The notes: generated by a model not told the origin, from the letters alone. A stretch of 64,000 nt of DNA from Anaerolineales bacterium UBA5195 (GCA_002412925.1 DHVZ01000037.1:38879-102878); one strand, 5' to 3'. Numbered from the stretch's first letter, positions 36,230 through 45,036 are shown. Numbers and translations: made by a program.

Positions 36230-36931
36230 TTAACCCCGGACTCGTTTCCAAACCCATTTAAGAATTTCTTCCAGGAAAGGGAATCCCAGCACTGAGCCAA
36301 GGAAGGCTCCCGCAAGACCAAGCCAGCGCGCCGCACCGGCCTGGATGCCAAGCAACGCAGTGGCGTTAATTTCAATGGCTTGCGCCGAAAGTGCCTGCCG
36401 GCTCCCTGCCCCGCCATCCCTGGGAACAAAATGCAGAAAAAACCAGACTGTGCCTTTATAGCTCCCAACTTCCTCCGGCTGGATGCTCCAATAGAAAGTC
36501 ACTTTTTGACCGGGCAGGAGGGGTTGGCTGATCATTTCAGACGGCCTCACATCCACTCCGGCCAGGTCGAGGCGCGCCTCTGCCAGGACGTTATGGGTAT
36601 CGTAAACATTTGGAATGACGATCACCTCTCCCTGGGTGACGTTGCCAGCGACGGAGACCGTCGGCGTGAGATTGCCCTGGTCATCGACTTCAAGGATTAA
36701 CCGCACCCGATCCGAATCCCCGGCGCGGATGGCAGGCGGGTATTCCAGGGTCAGCATCCGCGCTTCGGGGACGGCGGGGGACAGTTCAACAGCCGCTGCC
36801 CGGGTTGGGACAGCGATCCGCGTGGCAACTGCTGCCGCGGGAGGCATGGGCGCACGGGAGGCAATCCCGCAAGCCAGTTGCGTAGCAAACAAGATGAAAA
36901 CGGTTAATACCAGGAATGTGGAGCGGCGCAT
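36230..36931 (-). CDS. Putative lipoprotein with C-terminal membrane helix
   Basis: A 233-residue protein of unknown function. A signal peptide ends in lipobox QLAC, followed by an Ala/Pro-rich linker. The central part, with LTLEYPPAIRAGDSDRVRLI and PGQKVTFYWSIQPEEVGSYK, looks like an Ig-like or CARDB-like beta sandwich. A hydrophobic helix (WLGLAGAFLGSVLGFPFLEE) near the end gives a second membrane contact. It lies upstream of nuoA on the same strand, with 183 bases between. No ribosome site is obvious. Confidence 0.72.
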   Translation of the reverse strand: MRRSTFLVLTVFILFATQLACGIASRAPMPPAAAVATRIAVPTRAAAVELSPAVPEARMLTLEYPPAIRAGDSDRVRLILEVDDQGNLTPTVSVAGNVTQGEVIVIPNVYDTHNVLAEARLDLAGVDVRPSEMISQPLLPGQKVTFYWSIQPEEVGSYKGTVWFFLHFVPRDGGAGSRQALSAQAIEINATALLGIQAGAARWLGLAGAFLGSVLGFPFLEEILKWVWKRVRG

Positions 36932-37000
36932 AATAGTTCAATCTTTTCGGTGCAAGTGTCGTCAGGAAAAACGTTTACTCGCAGCGAGATGCACTCCGGG

Positions 37001-37753
37001 TCAGCGGTTGACTTCTTCCACCTCAGTATACCAGCGCAAACGGGTGCCAACCTTGTCGCGCATCTTCCATAAAATTGGTTTGCGCACACGGTCGAGCACG
37101 CGGCGGATCGTGTCGAGGCGTTCCAGAACCCTTTGCTGCTGTTCGGCATCCAAACCGGGGTTGTCATCGACCAGGATGGCTTCGACTTTGCACAGGGTAA
37201 TGGTCAGGGTTTTGTAGAGCCCCCAATCCTGAAGACACAGGCGCGCAATCCGGTCGATATTGATGCCAGCATCAGTATGGCCGACTTCATTATCAAGCAA
37301 AAGCGAGATAATATCCAGCGCATCTTTGCGATTAAGCTCGACGATTTGAATCTTGGAAAGGAACAACTCGGCCAATGGAACAGTGACCGGATGAGCGTCG
37401 AGACGATCGCGCATGGGCAGCTTATGACACATCTCAAAGTCGCCGACAAAGACATCGATGCGGCGCCCGGTTTCTGCGTCATAAAATATTTGCCGACGGT
37501 CACCGTTCAATAGGTTGAAAGTCTTTTCGGGAAGGTAACCCATCCGGCTAAAGAATATTTCCAGTTTGCGTTTGTCGCGCTTGGGAATAATCAGGTCGAT
37601 ATCCGGGTAACTGCGTTGGAGAGCGCGGTGATTGGCCGATGGGCTATGGACTTTGATCGCCAGCCCGCCAATCAGCCGCAAGCGCAGTTTTTGCTCCTGG
37701 GCGGCATCCATCAGGCGGTTCATCTCTTCGACAATATCGGCGTGTGGGGACAT
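37001..37753 (-). CDS. Nucleotidyltransferase-fold protein
   Basis: A 250-residue protein. RLIGGLAIKVHS, then SYPDIDLIIPKRD and RRIDVFVGDFEM give the G-G-x-A ... D-x-D ... D pattern of minimal nucleotidyltransferases (AbiEii/MNT group). The C-terminal part is helical and basic. Substrate is unknown; toxins and antibiotic-modifying enzymes share the fold, but no antitoxin gene is adjacent. AGGAG precedes the chosen ATG. A longer reading upstream would translate a palindromic repeat and is rejected. Confidence 0.75.
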   Translation of the reverse strand: MSPHADIVEEMNRLMDAAQEQKLRLRLIGGLAIKVHSPSANHRALQRSYPDIDLIIPKRDKRKLEIFFSRMGYLPEKTFNLLNGDRRQIFYDAETGRRIDVFVGDFEMCHKLPMRDRLDAHPVTVPLAELFLSKIQIVELNRKDALDIISLLLDNEVGHTDAGINIDRIARLCLQDWGLYKTLTITLCKVEAILVDDNPGLDAEQQQRVLERLDTIRRVLDRVRKPILWKMRDKVGTRLRWYTEVEEVNR

Positions 37754-37767
37754 GGGACTCCTATTGA

Positions 37768-37804
37768 CCCTCACCCCTGCCCCTCTCCCGTTCAGGGAGA
37801 GGGG
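37768..37804. repeat. Family C palindromic repeat (CCCTCACCCC...GGGAGAGGGG)
   Basis: CCCTCACCCC, a spacer, then CCCCTCTCCC and its complement GGGAGAGGGG. The same unit in opposite orientation lies inside the activase gene at 55017-55052. Confidence 0.7.
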
Positions 37805-37820
37805 ACCGAGGCAAAATGTT

Positions 37821-39482
37821 TTACTCAGATGGAATTTCCTGGTGGACCTTGTCGATGTCAATACCCTTGTTTTTACGGTAGGCCTTGAAACCGAAATAGA
37901 TGGCAGCCGCCAGGGTATACATCACGCCCATGAAAATCAGCGAGGTGCCATTTTTGTAGCCATTCTCATTAATGCTGTAGCCAATCCCATAGAGGGCATT
38001 GGGATCGAGGAGCCACTCGTAGAGCAGGAACCCCAGGAACCCGGTCAGAACGGCCCCGGCGACAGTAATCAGCGGGAGTCCAAGGACTTTGTATTTGGCA
38101 ATCGGCGAGGCGCTATAAAGCTCAGGCTTGCGGTAGGGCAGGATCGTGGCAGCAATGGCCGTGCCGAAGTAGGTGACAGCGATCACCAGCGTGGAAGCCA
38201 GGGTCAGTGAGCGGAAGCCGCCAGTCCCATCCTCGGCTACGCCGACGTTGTAAGCAAACAGGTACGAGACCAGGATAGCGGGAATAACCATCAGCAGGAG
38301 CGCGTAAAGCGGGGTGCGGGTACGCGGCTCGATCTCGGCCACCTTTTCGGGCAGCAGGCGGTCGAAGGCAGCGGCAAAAATGACACGGGTGGAGGAGAGG
38401 AAGACCGTCCCGCTCCAGCCGAACCACCACAAGCTCATCAAGGCAACAACCACGAACTGCACCGCGCGGTTGGTCGTCAGGAAAGCAGCCAGCAGCGCTG
38501 GGTAAGGCCAAATCGGCAGGGGCGGGGCCTCCGTCACAAAACCCCAGGAATAATTCCACCAGGCGCCGTTGGCGCGGATGTAGAAATCCCAACCGATCGT
38601 TTTGTTGATCGCCAGCAAAAGCAGGATGGCCAGCAGAGTGGTGACGCCCAGGGCCCAGGCCATCCCCGCAAAATTTCGCTTGAAATCGGTCGCGCCGCGC
38701 ACTTCACCGTAGAGGGTCGCGCCCCAGTTGGGCCACAGGTTGAAAAAGACCAGGTAAGGCAGGGTCAGCATGATCAGGCCGAATGAACCACCGGTCAACG
38801 GCAAGGTCGCGCCTTCGCCGGTCACCATGGTCGCTTCGTAAATGCCCGGTTGTGCGCCAAAGAGAGCGATCGAATTGTTTTCCAGGCCGGCCTGGAAGGC
38901 CGCCGGGGAACCGGTCAGGAGCAGGATGACGACAATCGCCAGGCCGAGGATCCCGCCGTAGAAACACCATTTCTGGATGGCGGCATATTTTTTCATCCCA
39001 AGCATGATGTAGCCAGTGACGATTGCCAGCGTAATCAGGGCCGTAACGAACAGGCCAAGGGAACTCTGCCCGAACCAGAGCGCGGCATCTTTCGCACCCA
39101 GGATGCCCAGAAGCGGGGTGATGACGATATGACGAAGCATATCGCTATAGAGCGGGACCCAGAGCCAGAGGATGAACCACCAGCCCGTAACAGCCAACAC
39201 AAAGCCAATCCCACCACCCAGGATGCGGCTCTGCCAAACGTAGTCGCCGCCGGAGCGCGGCATGACGGCGATCAGACCTGCATAGACAACAATTTCAAAA
39301 AGGATGAAGATTGCGCTGACAATCAGCGCCGGGATCAGCCCCCCTTCGAAGTAATACATCTGGCTGAAGCTATACAACCCCAGCGTGACCAGGTTGATCG
39401 AGAAAAACGCATAAACAAATGCGTCAAACACCGACCATGAGCGGACGAGACCGGTGGCCTTGCGAACAAATAGATCAGACAT
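37821..39482 (-). CDS. APC family amino-acid permease
   Basis: A 553-residue secondary transporter with about twelve membrane helices. SWSVFDAFVYAFFSINLVTL and PRSGGDYVWQSRILGGGIGF are the helix-1/helix-2 motifs of the APC superfamily, and RVIFAAAFDRLLPEKVAEIE with RTRTPLYALL is the cytoplasmic loop typical of amino-acid/polyamine permeases. The substrate is not predictable, although amino-acid fermentation genes nearby would fit an amino acid. AGGAGG precedes the ATG. Confidence 0.88.
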   Translation of the reverse strand: MSDLFVRKATGLVRSWSVFDAFVYAFFSINLVTLGLYSFSQMYYFEGGLIPALIVSAIFILFEIVVYAGLIAVMPRSGGDYVWQSRILGGGIGFVLAVTGWWFILWLWVPLYSDMLRHIVITPLLGILGAKDAALWFGQSSLGLFVTALITLAIVTGYIMLGMKKYAAIQKWCFYGGILGLAIVVILLLTGSPAAFQAGLENNSIALFGAQPGIYEATMVTGEGATLPLTGGSFGLIMLTLPYLVFFNLWPNWGATLYGEVRGATDFKRNFAGMAWALGVTTLLAILLLLAINKTIGWDFYIRANGAWWNYSWGFVTEAPPLPIWPYPALLAAFLTTNRAVQFVVVALMSLWWFGWSGTVFLSSTRVIFAAAFDRLLPEKVAEIEPRTRTPLYALLLMVIPAILVSYLFAYNVGVAEDGTGGFRSLTLASTLVIAVTYFGTAIAATILPYRKPELYSASPIAKYKVLGLPLITVAGAVLTGFLGFLLYEWLLDPNALYGIGYSINENGYKNGTSLIFMGVMYTLAAAIYFGFKAYRKNKGIDIDKVHQEIPSE

Positions 39483-39518
39483 AAGAAATCCTCCTGTATT
39501 TTGTGATTTAGCAATTGA

Positions 39519-39596
39519 GTGATTTTGTGATTTGGCCGAGGGGGTTCAATACCCTGCGAGGACGATGTCTCCCAATCACCAAATCAGAAAATCACC
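39519..39596. repeat. Long AT-rich inverted repeat upstream of the permease gene
   Basis: Arms GTGATTTTGTGATTTGG and CCAAATCAGAAAATCACC are almost perfectly complementary around a 43-base loop. It may end the phosphoesterase transcript or be a small palindromic repeat. Confidence 0.6.
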
Positions 39597-39603
39597 AAAT
39601 GGG

Positions 39604-40545
39604 TTACCCTTGCGTCAAGACATAATTCTCGATCTTGTTTTTTCCGAGCTTGATAATTGCGCCCTGCAAAACTCCCTGCTCATACATCGAGCCCGGATTG
39701 AGGCATAAAGTTTTGCCAATCCGCGAGGCGCCGCGCCCTTCGTGGATATGGCCATGCAACCCCAACAGCGGCTGGGTTTTCTCAATCGCCGCGCGTAAAG
39801 CCGTCGAACCGGTGGCCTTAAGCGCGTTCCCGGCATTGATCGGACGCAGGCTTGCATCTAGTTCGGGGGCCTCGTCAAGATTGGAGTTGTAGGGAGGAAC
39901 GTGAATATTGAAAACCGCGTTGCGCGGATTTTTCAGGAGGGAAGTCATCGCCTCGTAACGCGCCGCCAGTTGGGGCTCATCCTCTTCACGATAAGTATTC
40001 CAGGGGGTGCGGTTCGACCAGCCCGAGGTGATCATTTCGTGGTGATCGTCGAGCGGAATCACCACACCCTCGGCCAGGGTCACGCACGGCGCGGCGCGGA
40101 TGATTTCATCGACTTCGAAACGGTCATCGTTGCCGGGGGAGACGAAGACGCGCATTCCGCTCCCCTCGAGCTTGCGGGTGGCAATTTCCATCCACTGCTG
40201 GACAACTTTCAGCGCTTCGGAAATAAATAAATTGTAGACTTGATCGGGGTTTTTGCTTAATTCGGCAATTTCATCGGGGTTGGTCAGGTAGGGATAATAA
40301 CCCCGGCTGCGGATGCGTTTGGTCAGATCGGCGAGTTCGTCTGTGCCGCGCAATTCGAAATCCTGCTGGAGCAGGTTAGTTCTATAGACCCCGCCACCCT
40401 GCTCGACAATCGGCACAATCGCCTTGCCGGTCATGTCGCCGCCCAGGATGAGCACGTCTGCTCCGTAAAATTTCCCCGCATTTAAAAACTTATTCCAACA
40501 AATATCCGAACCATGTATATCGGTGGCGAAGAAGATCGTGGTCAA
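39604..40545 (-). CDS. Calcineurin-like metallophosphoesterase
   Basis: A 313-residue phosphoesterase. The dimetal motifs are in order: ATDIHGSD (D-x-H), ILGGDMTGK (GD), SPGNDDRFE (GND in place of GNHE) and LHGHIHEG (GHxH). It hydrolyses phosphomono- or diesters; the substrate is unknown. The start is TTG with AGGAG seven bases ahead. Three in-frame residues are hydrophobic but there is no signal peptide, so it is cytosolic. The small membrane protein gene lies 18 bases upstream on the same strand. Confidence 0.87.
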   Translation of the reverse strand: MTTIFFATDIHGSDICWNKFLNAGKFYGADVLILGGDMTGKAIVPIVEQGGGVYRTNLLQQDFELRGTDELADLTKRIRSRGYYPYLTNPDEIAELSKNPDQVYNLFISEALKVVQQWMEIATRKLEGSGMRVFVSPGNDDRFEVDEIIRAAPCVTLAEGVVIPLDDHHEMITSGWSNRTPWNTYREEDEPQLAARYEAMTSLLKNPRNAVFNIHVPPYNSNLDEAPELDASLRPINAGNALKATGSTALRAAIEKTQPLLGLHGHIHEGRGASRIGKTLCLNPGSMYEQGVLQGAIIKLGKNKIENYVLTQG

Positions 40546-40563
40546 GCGGCGGCTCCTGAAGCT

Positions 40564-40815
40564 CTAATTTAACAACACAAAACGGTCCGCGCCATGAATG
40601 ACGCGAACCACTTCAACTGAATGATCCAACCAGGCCATCGCACGGTGCGCAGGGACAATAAAGCTTTCTGGTGTGGGCAGCTGCATCTCGGTCGGCTGGA
40701 GTTTCTGGCGGCGGACAATGCGCGCGCCCGGCAGGAAGCTCCAGGCCAGGACGGCCAGTGAAGTCACCAGCACCAGCACCGCGAAAACCAACCGCCAAAA
40801 ATGTTTGGAAATCAT
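40564..40815 (-). CDS. Small single-pass membrane protein, unknown
   Basis: An 83-residue protein with one membrane helix (LVFAVLVLVTSLAVLAWSFL) and a short soluble tail. No family is recognised. It has no ribosome site, but TATAAT ends six bases before the ATG with TTGCGT 16 bases further up, which fits a leaderless transcript and supports the gene being real. The phosphoesterase gene follows closely, so both probably share this promoter. Confidence 0.6.
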   Translation of the reverse strand: MISKHFWRLVFAVLVLVTSLAVLAWSFLPGARIVRRQKLQPTEMQLPTPESFIVPAHRAMAWLDHSVEVVRVIHGADRFVLLN

Positions 40816-40821
40816 GTGCTG

Positions 40822-40849
40822 ATTATACCTGCATGGTCAGATTACGCAA
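40822..40849 (-). promoter_or_regulatory. Promoter of the small membrane protein/phosphoesterase pair
   Basis: TTGCGT, 16 bases, TATAAT on the minus strand. The -10 ends six bases before the ATG. Confidence 0.6.
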
Positions 40850-40924
40850 TAAATTAAGGAGGCATCGATCATGAAGACTATTGCAAAGCGGGCAAGCGCT
40901 CACGCAGGTAAATGCTAAGCCAAT

Positions 40925-41284
40925 TCAGAGAGATGGGCTTTCAAGCGCATCAAGGATAACGCTCATGACGCCGTTGAGATCATTGATCACAGCCTCATTC
41001 CAGAAACGCAGGACGCGATAGCCTTTTGAAACCAAAAAGGCGGTGCGCTGATTGTCATAGGCTTCCTGTTCCAAATGCTGGCCGCCGTCCAATTCGAGGA
41101 TGAGTTTGTGGTGCGGGGCGCAGAAATCAACGATGTAATTTCCGATGGCATGCTGTCTTCGGAAATGCACGTCCCCGGTTTGGTGAGCGCGTAAAACCCG
41201 CCAGAGTTTGGCTTCGGCTTCGGTTTGGTTATGGCGTAATTCTTTTGAATGTGAAAAGACTTTGGGAGTTGTGCGGCGGTGCAT
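40925..41284 (-). CDS. DUF559 endonuclease-like protein
   Basis: A 119-residue protein of the DUF559 (Vsr-like, PD-(D/E)xK) family. ELRHNQTEAEAKLWRVLRAH, then FRRQHAIGNYIVDFCAPHHK, LILELDGGQH and GYRVLRFWNEAVI are the family blocks; Asp in IVDF and Glu-x-Asp in LELDGG are the likely metal ligands. Nuclease activity is assumed from the fold. Its ATG is the first codon outside the family B repeat, and the repeat end supplies AGGAGG as the ribosome site. It borders the restriction-modification genes. Confidence 0.85.
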   Translation of the reverse strand: MHRRTTPKVFSHSKELRHNQTEAEAKLWRVLRAHQTGDVHFRRQHAIGNYIVDFCAPHHKLILELDGGQHLEQEAYDNQRTAFLVSKGYRVLRFWNEAVINDLNGVMSVILDALESPSL

Positions 41285-41469
41285 ACCCCCTCCTAGCCTC
41301 CCCTAAAATCTCCAAAAGCGGGAGATTTTAGGGGAGGGACAAAGCGCTGGTAACTTGGAAAATAATTGTTCGATTTCATCCAGTCATTTCCCCTCCCCTA
41401 AATTCCCGGTTTTGGAATTTGGGGCTATTTCGCCTGCCGCGCTTTCCGGCAGGCGGCCGGGAGGGGGGT
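41285..41469. repeat. Family B MITE-like element, copy 1
   Basis: Inverted ends ACCCCCTCCTAGCC and GGCCGGGAGGGGGGT. The left arm folds as CCTAAAATCTCC / GGGAGATTTTAGG; a central GGAAAATAATTGTTCGATTT is shared with the other copies; the right arm has its own hairpins. The left end gives the ribosome site of the DUF559 gene and the right end the last base of the specificity-subunit stop codon. Confidence 0.75.
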
Positions 41470-42815
41470 CAGCCTTCAATCAACCGCTCCACTTCGCTCT
41501 TCGCCTCCGCCAGCAGGCGCTTGGCGTCTTGCCGGGCTTGGCGAGATGCCCGTACCTTTTCTACCAATTGTTCTACTATTTTTTCGCTTTTGAGCATAGC
41601 AATTGGTAAATTCAGTAATTCATCCGTCGAAATGGCTGGATACATGGATGCAGTTGTATATAAATCCATGATTTCGCAGAAAACCGGCAAGCGCAAGTAA
41701 AGTAGTAAAACTTCTGGTTCGATGAATTTCGGTTGGAGAACAGCAAAACCCGATGAGCAAACAAAACCATCTTGTTCAGGCTCAACAATGGCGCTTAACT
41801 GCCGAATGGGACGCACCGTTGACGTGATGACATCATTTTTGCGCACAATCCATTGCGCACGGCTTGGCGCTTCTTCGCCAGCGGTAACTTGACTTTCAGC
41901 TTGCCCATTACCTGACAAATCGCTGATTTCGATGTAGTTGAATGGTTTTCCAGACATTGGCTCAAAACGGCGTTTAGCAAGCTGGGCAACATCGCCGATT
42001 TTCTTTCCCGATTGGCGCATAACATCCAAGACGCGCTCATATTTTGGCTTGAAATATTCTGCATCCATGCGAGATGCACTCAAGACATCCGATACCCGCC
42101 GCACGTTGAACAGACTTTCGCTCAAATCCAGCCGGTCGAGGCCCAGTTCAGCAGCCAGCAGTCGCTCCGCTTCGGTGTAGAGTTGTTCGGATTGCTGGAA
42201 TAATTCAAAAGACCGTTTGCCCATTTCGGCGATTTGATTTTGTTGTGCCAATAATGGAACACGAAGTTGCCTGACTTTTTCTAATGCGAGATGTTGCTGA
42301 ACTTGCCCCGTACTTTCACGCATCGTTTGTAATCGGCCATAACGAGAATTCAAAAATGCAACCAAATACCAAGGATTGAGTTCTTGCTGATTGTGAATTT
42401 TTATTCTCGCAACATCCTGATCCATGTTTGCAGGTAAAACGTCTTTTGTAATAATGCCAGAATTTCCAATCGTTCCAGCCGTTGAAAGCAAAACATCGCC
42501 TTCTACACAGGCAGAACGTTGATTACGCAAGTGCATTTCTTCGGAAATTCGGTCTGCATTGACAGTATCGATAAAGCCGTTCTGGATAGATCGAGCCGTA
42601 AGATGCTTTATTTCGCTGTTCTCATCAATCGTGTGGTAACCGTGTTGACCATCGGTAATAAATGCAATTTCACCAAGAGAAACATGCGGCAAATGCTCAA
42701 TCGCTGCATAAGCACTCAACATTTTAGGTTGATAGGCTTCCGCGTCTAATCGCTTTGCGCCGATCAACTCCGTAGAGCTGACAATTGAAATGCTTGCGCC
42801 CGCCCTTCTGACCAA
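41469..42815 (-). CDS. hsdS: Restriction-modification specificity subunit (HsdS-like)
   Basis: A 448-residue S subunit with two target-recognition domains, each followed by a helical conserved region (EKVRQLRVPLLAQQNQIAEM and KIVEQLVEKVRASRQARQDA). Each half-domain reads part of a bipartite DNA site. The first start available is TTG; the frame is open further up into the end of the methyltransferase gene, so the true N-terminus may differ. The DNA is AT-richer than its surroundings, a sign of transfer. Its stop codon uses the last base of repeat copy 1. Confidence 0.88.
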   Translation of the reverse strand: MVRRAGASISIVSSTELIGAKRLDAEAYQPKMLSAYAAIEHLPHVSLGEIAFITDGQHGYHTIDENSEIKHLTARSIQNGFIDTVNADRISEEMHLRNQRSACVEGDVLLSTAGTIGNSGIITKDVLPANMDQDVARIKIHNQQELNPWYLVAFLNSRYGRLQTMRESTGQVQQHLALEKVRQLRVPLLAQQNQIAEMGKRSFELFQQSEQLYTEAERLLAAELGLDRLDLSESLFNVRRVSDVLSASRMDAEYFKPKYERVLDVMRQSGKKIGDVAQLAKRRFEPMSGKPFNYIEISDLSGNGQAESQVTAGEEAPSRAQWIVRKNDVITSTVRPIRQLSAIVEPEQDGFVCSSGFAVLQPKFIEPEVLLLYLRLPVFCEIMDLYTTASMYPAISTDELLNLPIAMLKSEKIVEQLVEKVRASRQARQDAKRLLAEAKSEVERLIEG

Positions 42816-42847
42816 TTCTTCCAGCGTCTCGCTAGGGTCAGAAGGGC

Positions 42848-44821
42848 TTAGGCGAAAAAAATTAGGTTTTCCTCCTGCGCAAAGAGCTTGAAGGCCGCCA
42901 CAATCTCGTGCAGGTCGTGATCCAGCGTCAACTGCTCGCCAATCACCAGCCCGGCGGTGCTGCGCACGCGCTCCCGGCTTTCTTTATCGAGCCAGATGTA
43001 TTCGCCGGAGTTGTCCTTGCCCGATTTCTGGTTGGTCGCAAAGAAAATCCGGTAATCGCCCGTTGCGATGCGCTCGGCCTCCGACTGCCACTTTTGCAGC
43101 ACCAGCACGCTGGTTTTTGTACCGGTGAAAGGCTTGAACATATTGCCCTGCAAACCCACCACCCCCAGGATGCGGGCGTGCTTCATGACATATTTGCGGA
43201 TGTATTCGTCGCTGGTATTGTTGAAAATCCCCTGCGGCAAGACAATTGCCATCCGCCCGCCGGGTTTCAAGAAGCGCAGGCAGCGCTCAATAAAAAGCAC
43301 ATCCCGCTCCACTTTGTTGGCGCGTTTGTTCTGGGTTGGGTCGCCTTTGTAGGCCAAATCGTAACCGCCGAGTACTTCGGCCTGCGTAATTTCCCCGGCA
43401 AAAGGCGGGTTGGTCATCACCAAGTCGAACATCCCATCCCGCACGAAATCGCCAACGCGGTGCGCGTGATGCGTCCATTCGCGCGGGTCGAGCGAACTGA
43501 CCTTGAAGACGTGCGTCTTGCCGTCGCCCATAATCAGCATCAAAACCTTGGCAACTTTGGCGAGTTTCTGGTCAAAGTCAATCGCGTAGAGATAATTTTG
43601 AGCGTAGTCTTTCTTCCGCGCCTCCACTTCGTGCCCCCAGCGGCGTTTGAAAGCCTGGCTCTCAGTCACGTATTTGAGGGTATGGATCATAAACCCGCAG
43701 GGGCCGCAAGCCGGGTCGAGACAGGCTTCGTTATCGCGCGGGTTGAGCATGTCCACGCACATTTGGACGACATGGCGCGGGGTGAAATACTGGCCCTTAT
43801 CCCCTTTTTGTTCGGGGTTGATCAGATGCTCAAAAGCTGCATCGAGCACATCCAAATCCGAGCCAAAGAAGCGGTATTTTTCCAATTCGGCCACGCAGGG
43901 GGCGAGGGCTTGCGGAGTCAATTGGATGCGCTCAGCGGCGTCAAAGATTTCATTCCAGCCGGGGTGCTTGGTGGCATCTACAAATAACTTTTGAATCCGG
44001 TTGTAAAGTTCCTGGGGTGTTTCGCTCCCGCGCCGGAACAAAAGCGCTTCTTCGTCGCCGTGAATATGCTCGTCAAAGAGCTTGGCGAAAATCAATTTGA
44101 AAATCTCATCGAAGGCCGAAACGCCCGCATTCGCCAAAACGCGCTCTTCGAGCAGTTCCACCAGTCCGCGCAAATCGACCAGCGGCAGCAAATCCTTTTT
44201 GCGGCGCGGGGCGCGCACATCGTCAATCGTTTCGCCCGCGTTGGGCAGGCGGTCAATCGAGGAGAAGATATTGGGCTCCTCACGATAGCGGACGAGCGCC
44301 TCCTTGCCGTTCAGCCACCAGCCAAACGGCACACCAGTGGCGTTCATGTAGCTTTCCAGTTGGTCGATGCCGTCTTTGCGGCTCGGGCGTTTTAGCTCCA
44401 CGATCGCATAAGGTGTCAGGCGCAAGGTTTCTTCGCGATACAAGACAATATCCGCTGCTTTACTGTGAATGGTGCTGCCCATTTTGATGCCCACTTCGAG
44501 CGCCATTTGCCCGGCGGCGTAGCCCATATCCAGCAGGCGCTTAATGCACAATTGGCGCACCACTTCTTCGGGCTTGGCCAAGACCTTTTTTTGGCGCAAA
44601 AGACAATGCAGGTAAAACTTCTCACCGCGTTTCCACAGGTCAAGGGCATTTTGCTCATTATTTGTGAACATGGTCAAGCCATATTTCACATCTGCATCTT
44701 TGAAAATCACATCCAACGCGGCATTATCATCGCGAACAGGCAGATATTGCTCGCCGATTTCATATTCGACGGCTGGTTCTTGCACTGCTTGTTTGTCAGT
44801 TTTGGTTTTGGCGGGTGTCAT
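42848..44821 (-). CDS. hsdM: Nuclease-methyltransferase fusion of a type I/IIG-like R-M system
   Basis: A 657-residue protein. Residues about 80-150 match the N-terminal nuclease domain of type I R subunits: KPEEVVRQLCIKRLLDMGYA, with Glu110, Asp124 (KAADIVLY) and Glu142-Leu-Lys144 (YAIVELKRP), a PD-(D/E)xK set. Residues about 230-620 are an N6-adenine methyltransferase with QYFTPRHVVQ, SAM motif DPACGPCGF (369-377) and catalytic NPPF (471-474). No separate hsdR is present, so cleavage probably resides here, as in BcgI-like systems. AGAGG precedes the chosen ATG; upstream codons translate a repeat. Confidence 0.9.
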   Translation of the reverse strand: MTPAKTKTDKQAVQEPAVEYEIGEQYLPVRDDNAALDVIFKDADVKYGLTMFTNNEQNALDLWKRGEKFYLHCLLRQKKVLAKPEEVVRQLCIKRLLDMGYAAGQMALEVGIKMGSTIHSKAADIVLYREETLRLTPYAIVELKRPSRKDGIDQLESYMNATGVPFGWWLNGKEALVRYREEPNIFSSIDRLPNAGETIDDVRAPRRKKDLLPLVDLRGLVELLEERVLANAGVSAFDEIFKLIFAKLFDEHIHGDEEALLFRRGSETPQELYNRIQKLFVDATKHPGWNEIFDAAERIQLTPQALAPCVAELEKYRFFGSDLDVLDAAFEHLINPEQKGDKGQYFTPRHVVQMCVDMLNPRDNEACLDPACGPCGFMIHTLKYVTESQAFKRRWGHEVEARKKDYAQNYLYAIDFDQKLAKVAKVLMLIMGDGKTHVFKVSSLDPREWTHHAHRVGDFVRDGMFDLVMTNPPFAGEITQAEVLGGYDLAYKGDPTQNKRANKVERDVLFIERCLRFLKPGGRMAIVLPQGIFNNTSDEYIRKYVMKHARILGVVGLQGNMFKPFTGTKTSVLVLQKWQSEAERIATGDYRIFFATNQKSGKDNSGEYIWLDKESRERVRSTAGLVIGEQLTLDHDLHEIVAAFKLFAQEENLIFFA

Positions 44822-44861
44822 GGTGGGCCCTCTGGTCGATAAGATGGAGAAATTATAACCC

Positions 44862-45036
44862 ACCCCCACCCGGCCTCCCCCAAATTCTAAGAACGGGAAT
44901 TTAGGGCTGTTTCGCCCCGATGCTCTCCGGGGAGGAGAAATGACTTGAATTTTAGAAAACAACTGTTTGAATCCATCGAGATGTCTCTCCTTCCCCCAAA
45001 TCCGGGTTTGATTTGGGGGAAGGCCGGGAAGGGGGT
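44862..45036. repeat. Family B MITE-like element, copy 2
   Basis: A 175-base copy in the same orientation as copies 1 and 3. Central TTTTAGAAAACAACTGTTTG; right arm hairpin CCCCCAAAT / ATTTGGGGG; outer ends ACCCCCACCCGGCC and GGCCGGGAAGGGGGT. It lies just upstream of the methyltransferase gene, so copies 1 and 2 bracket the R-M genes as direct repeats. Confidence 0.75.

Noticed and set aside
37754..37861. Upstream extension of the nucleotidyltransferase-like gene
   Set aside because: It translates the family C repeat and lacks a ribosome site at its start.
42908..43987. A 359-codon plus-strand frame
   Set aside because: It is the shadow of the nuclease-methyltransferase gene; no recognisable protein features.
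44822..44962. Upstream extension of the methyltransferase by 47 residues
   Set aside because: The extension translates the family B repeat; the later ATG has a ribosome site.
41285..45036. CRISPR array from the repeated G-rich units
   Set aside because: Copies are far apart, imperfect and palindromic; no regular spacers or cas genes.
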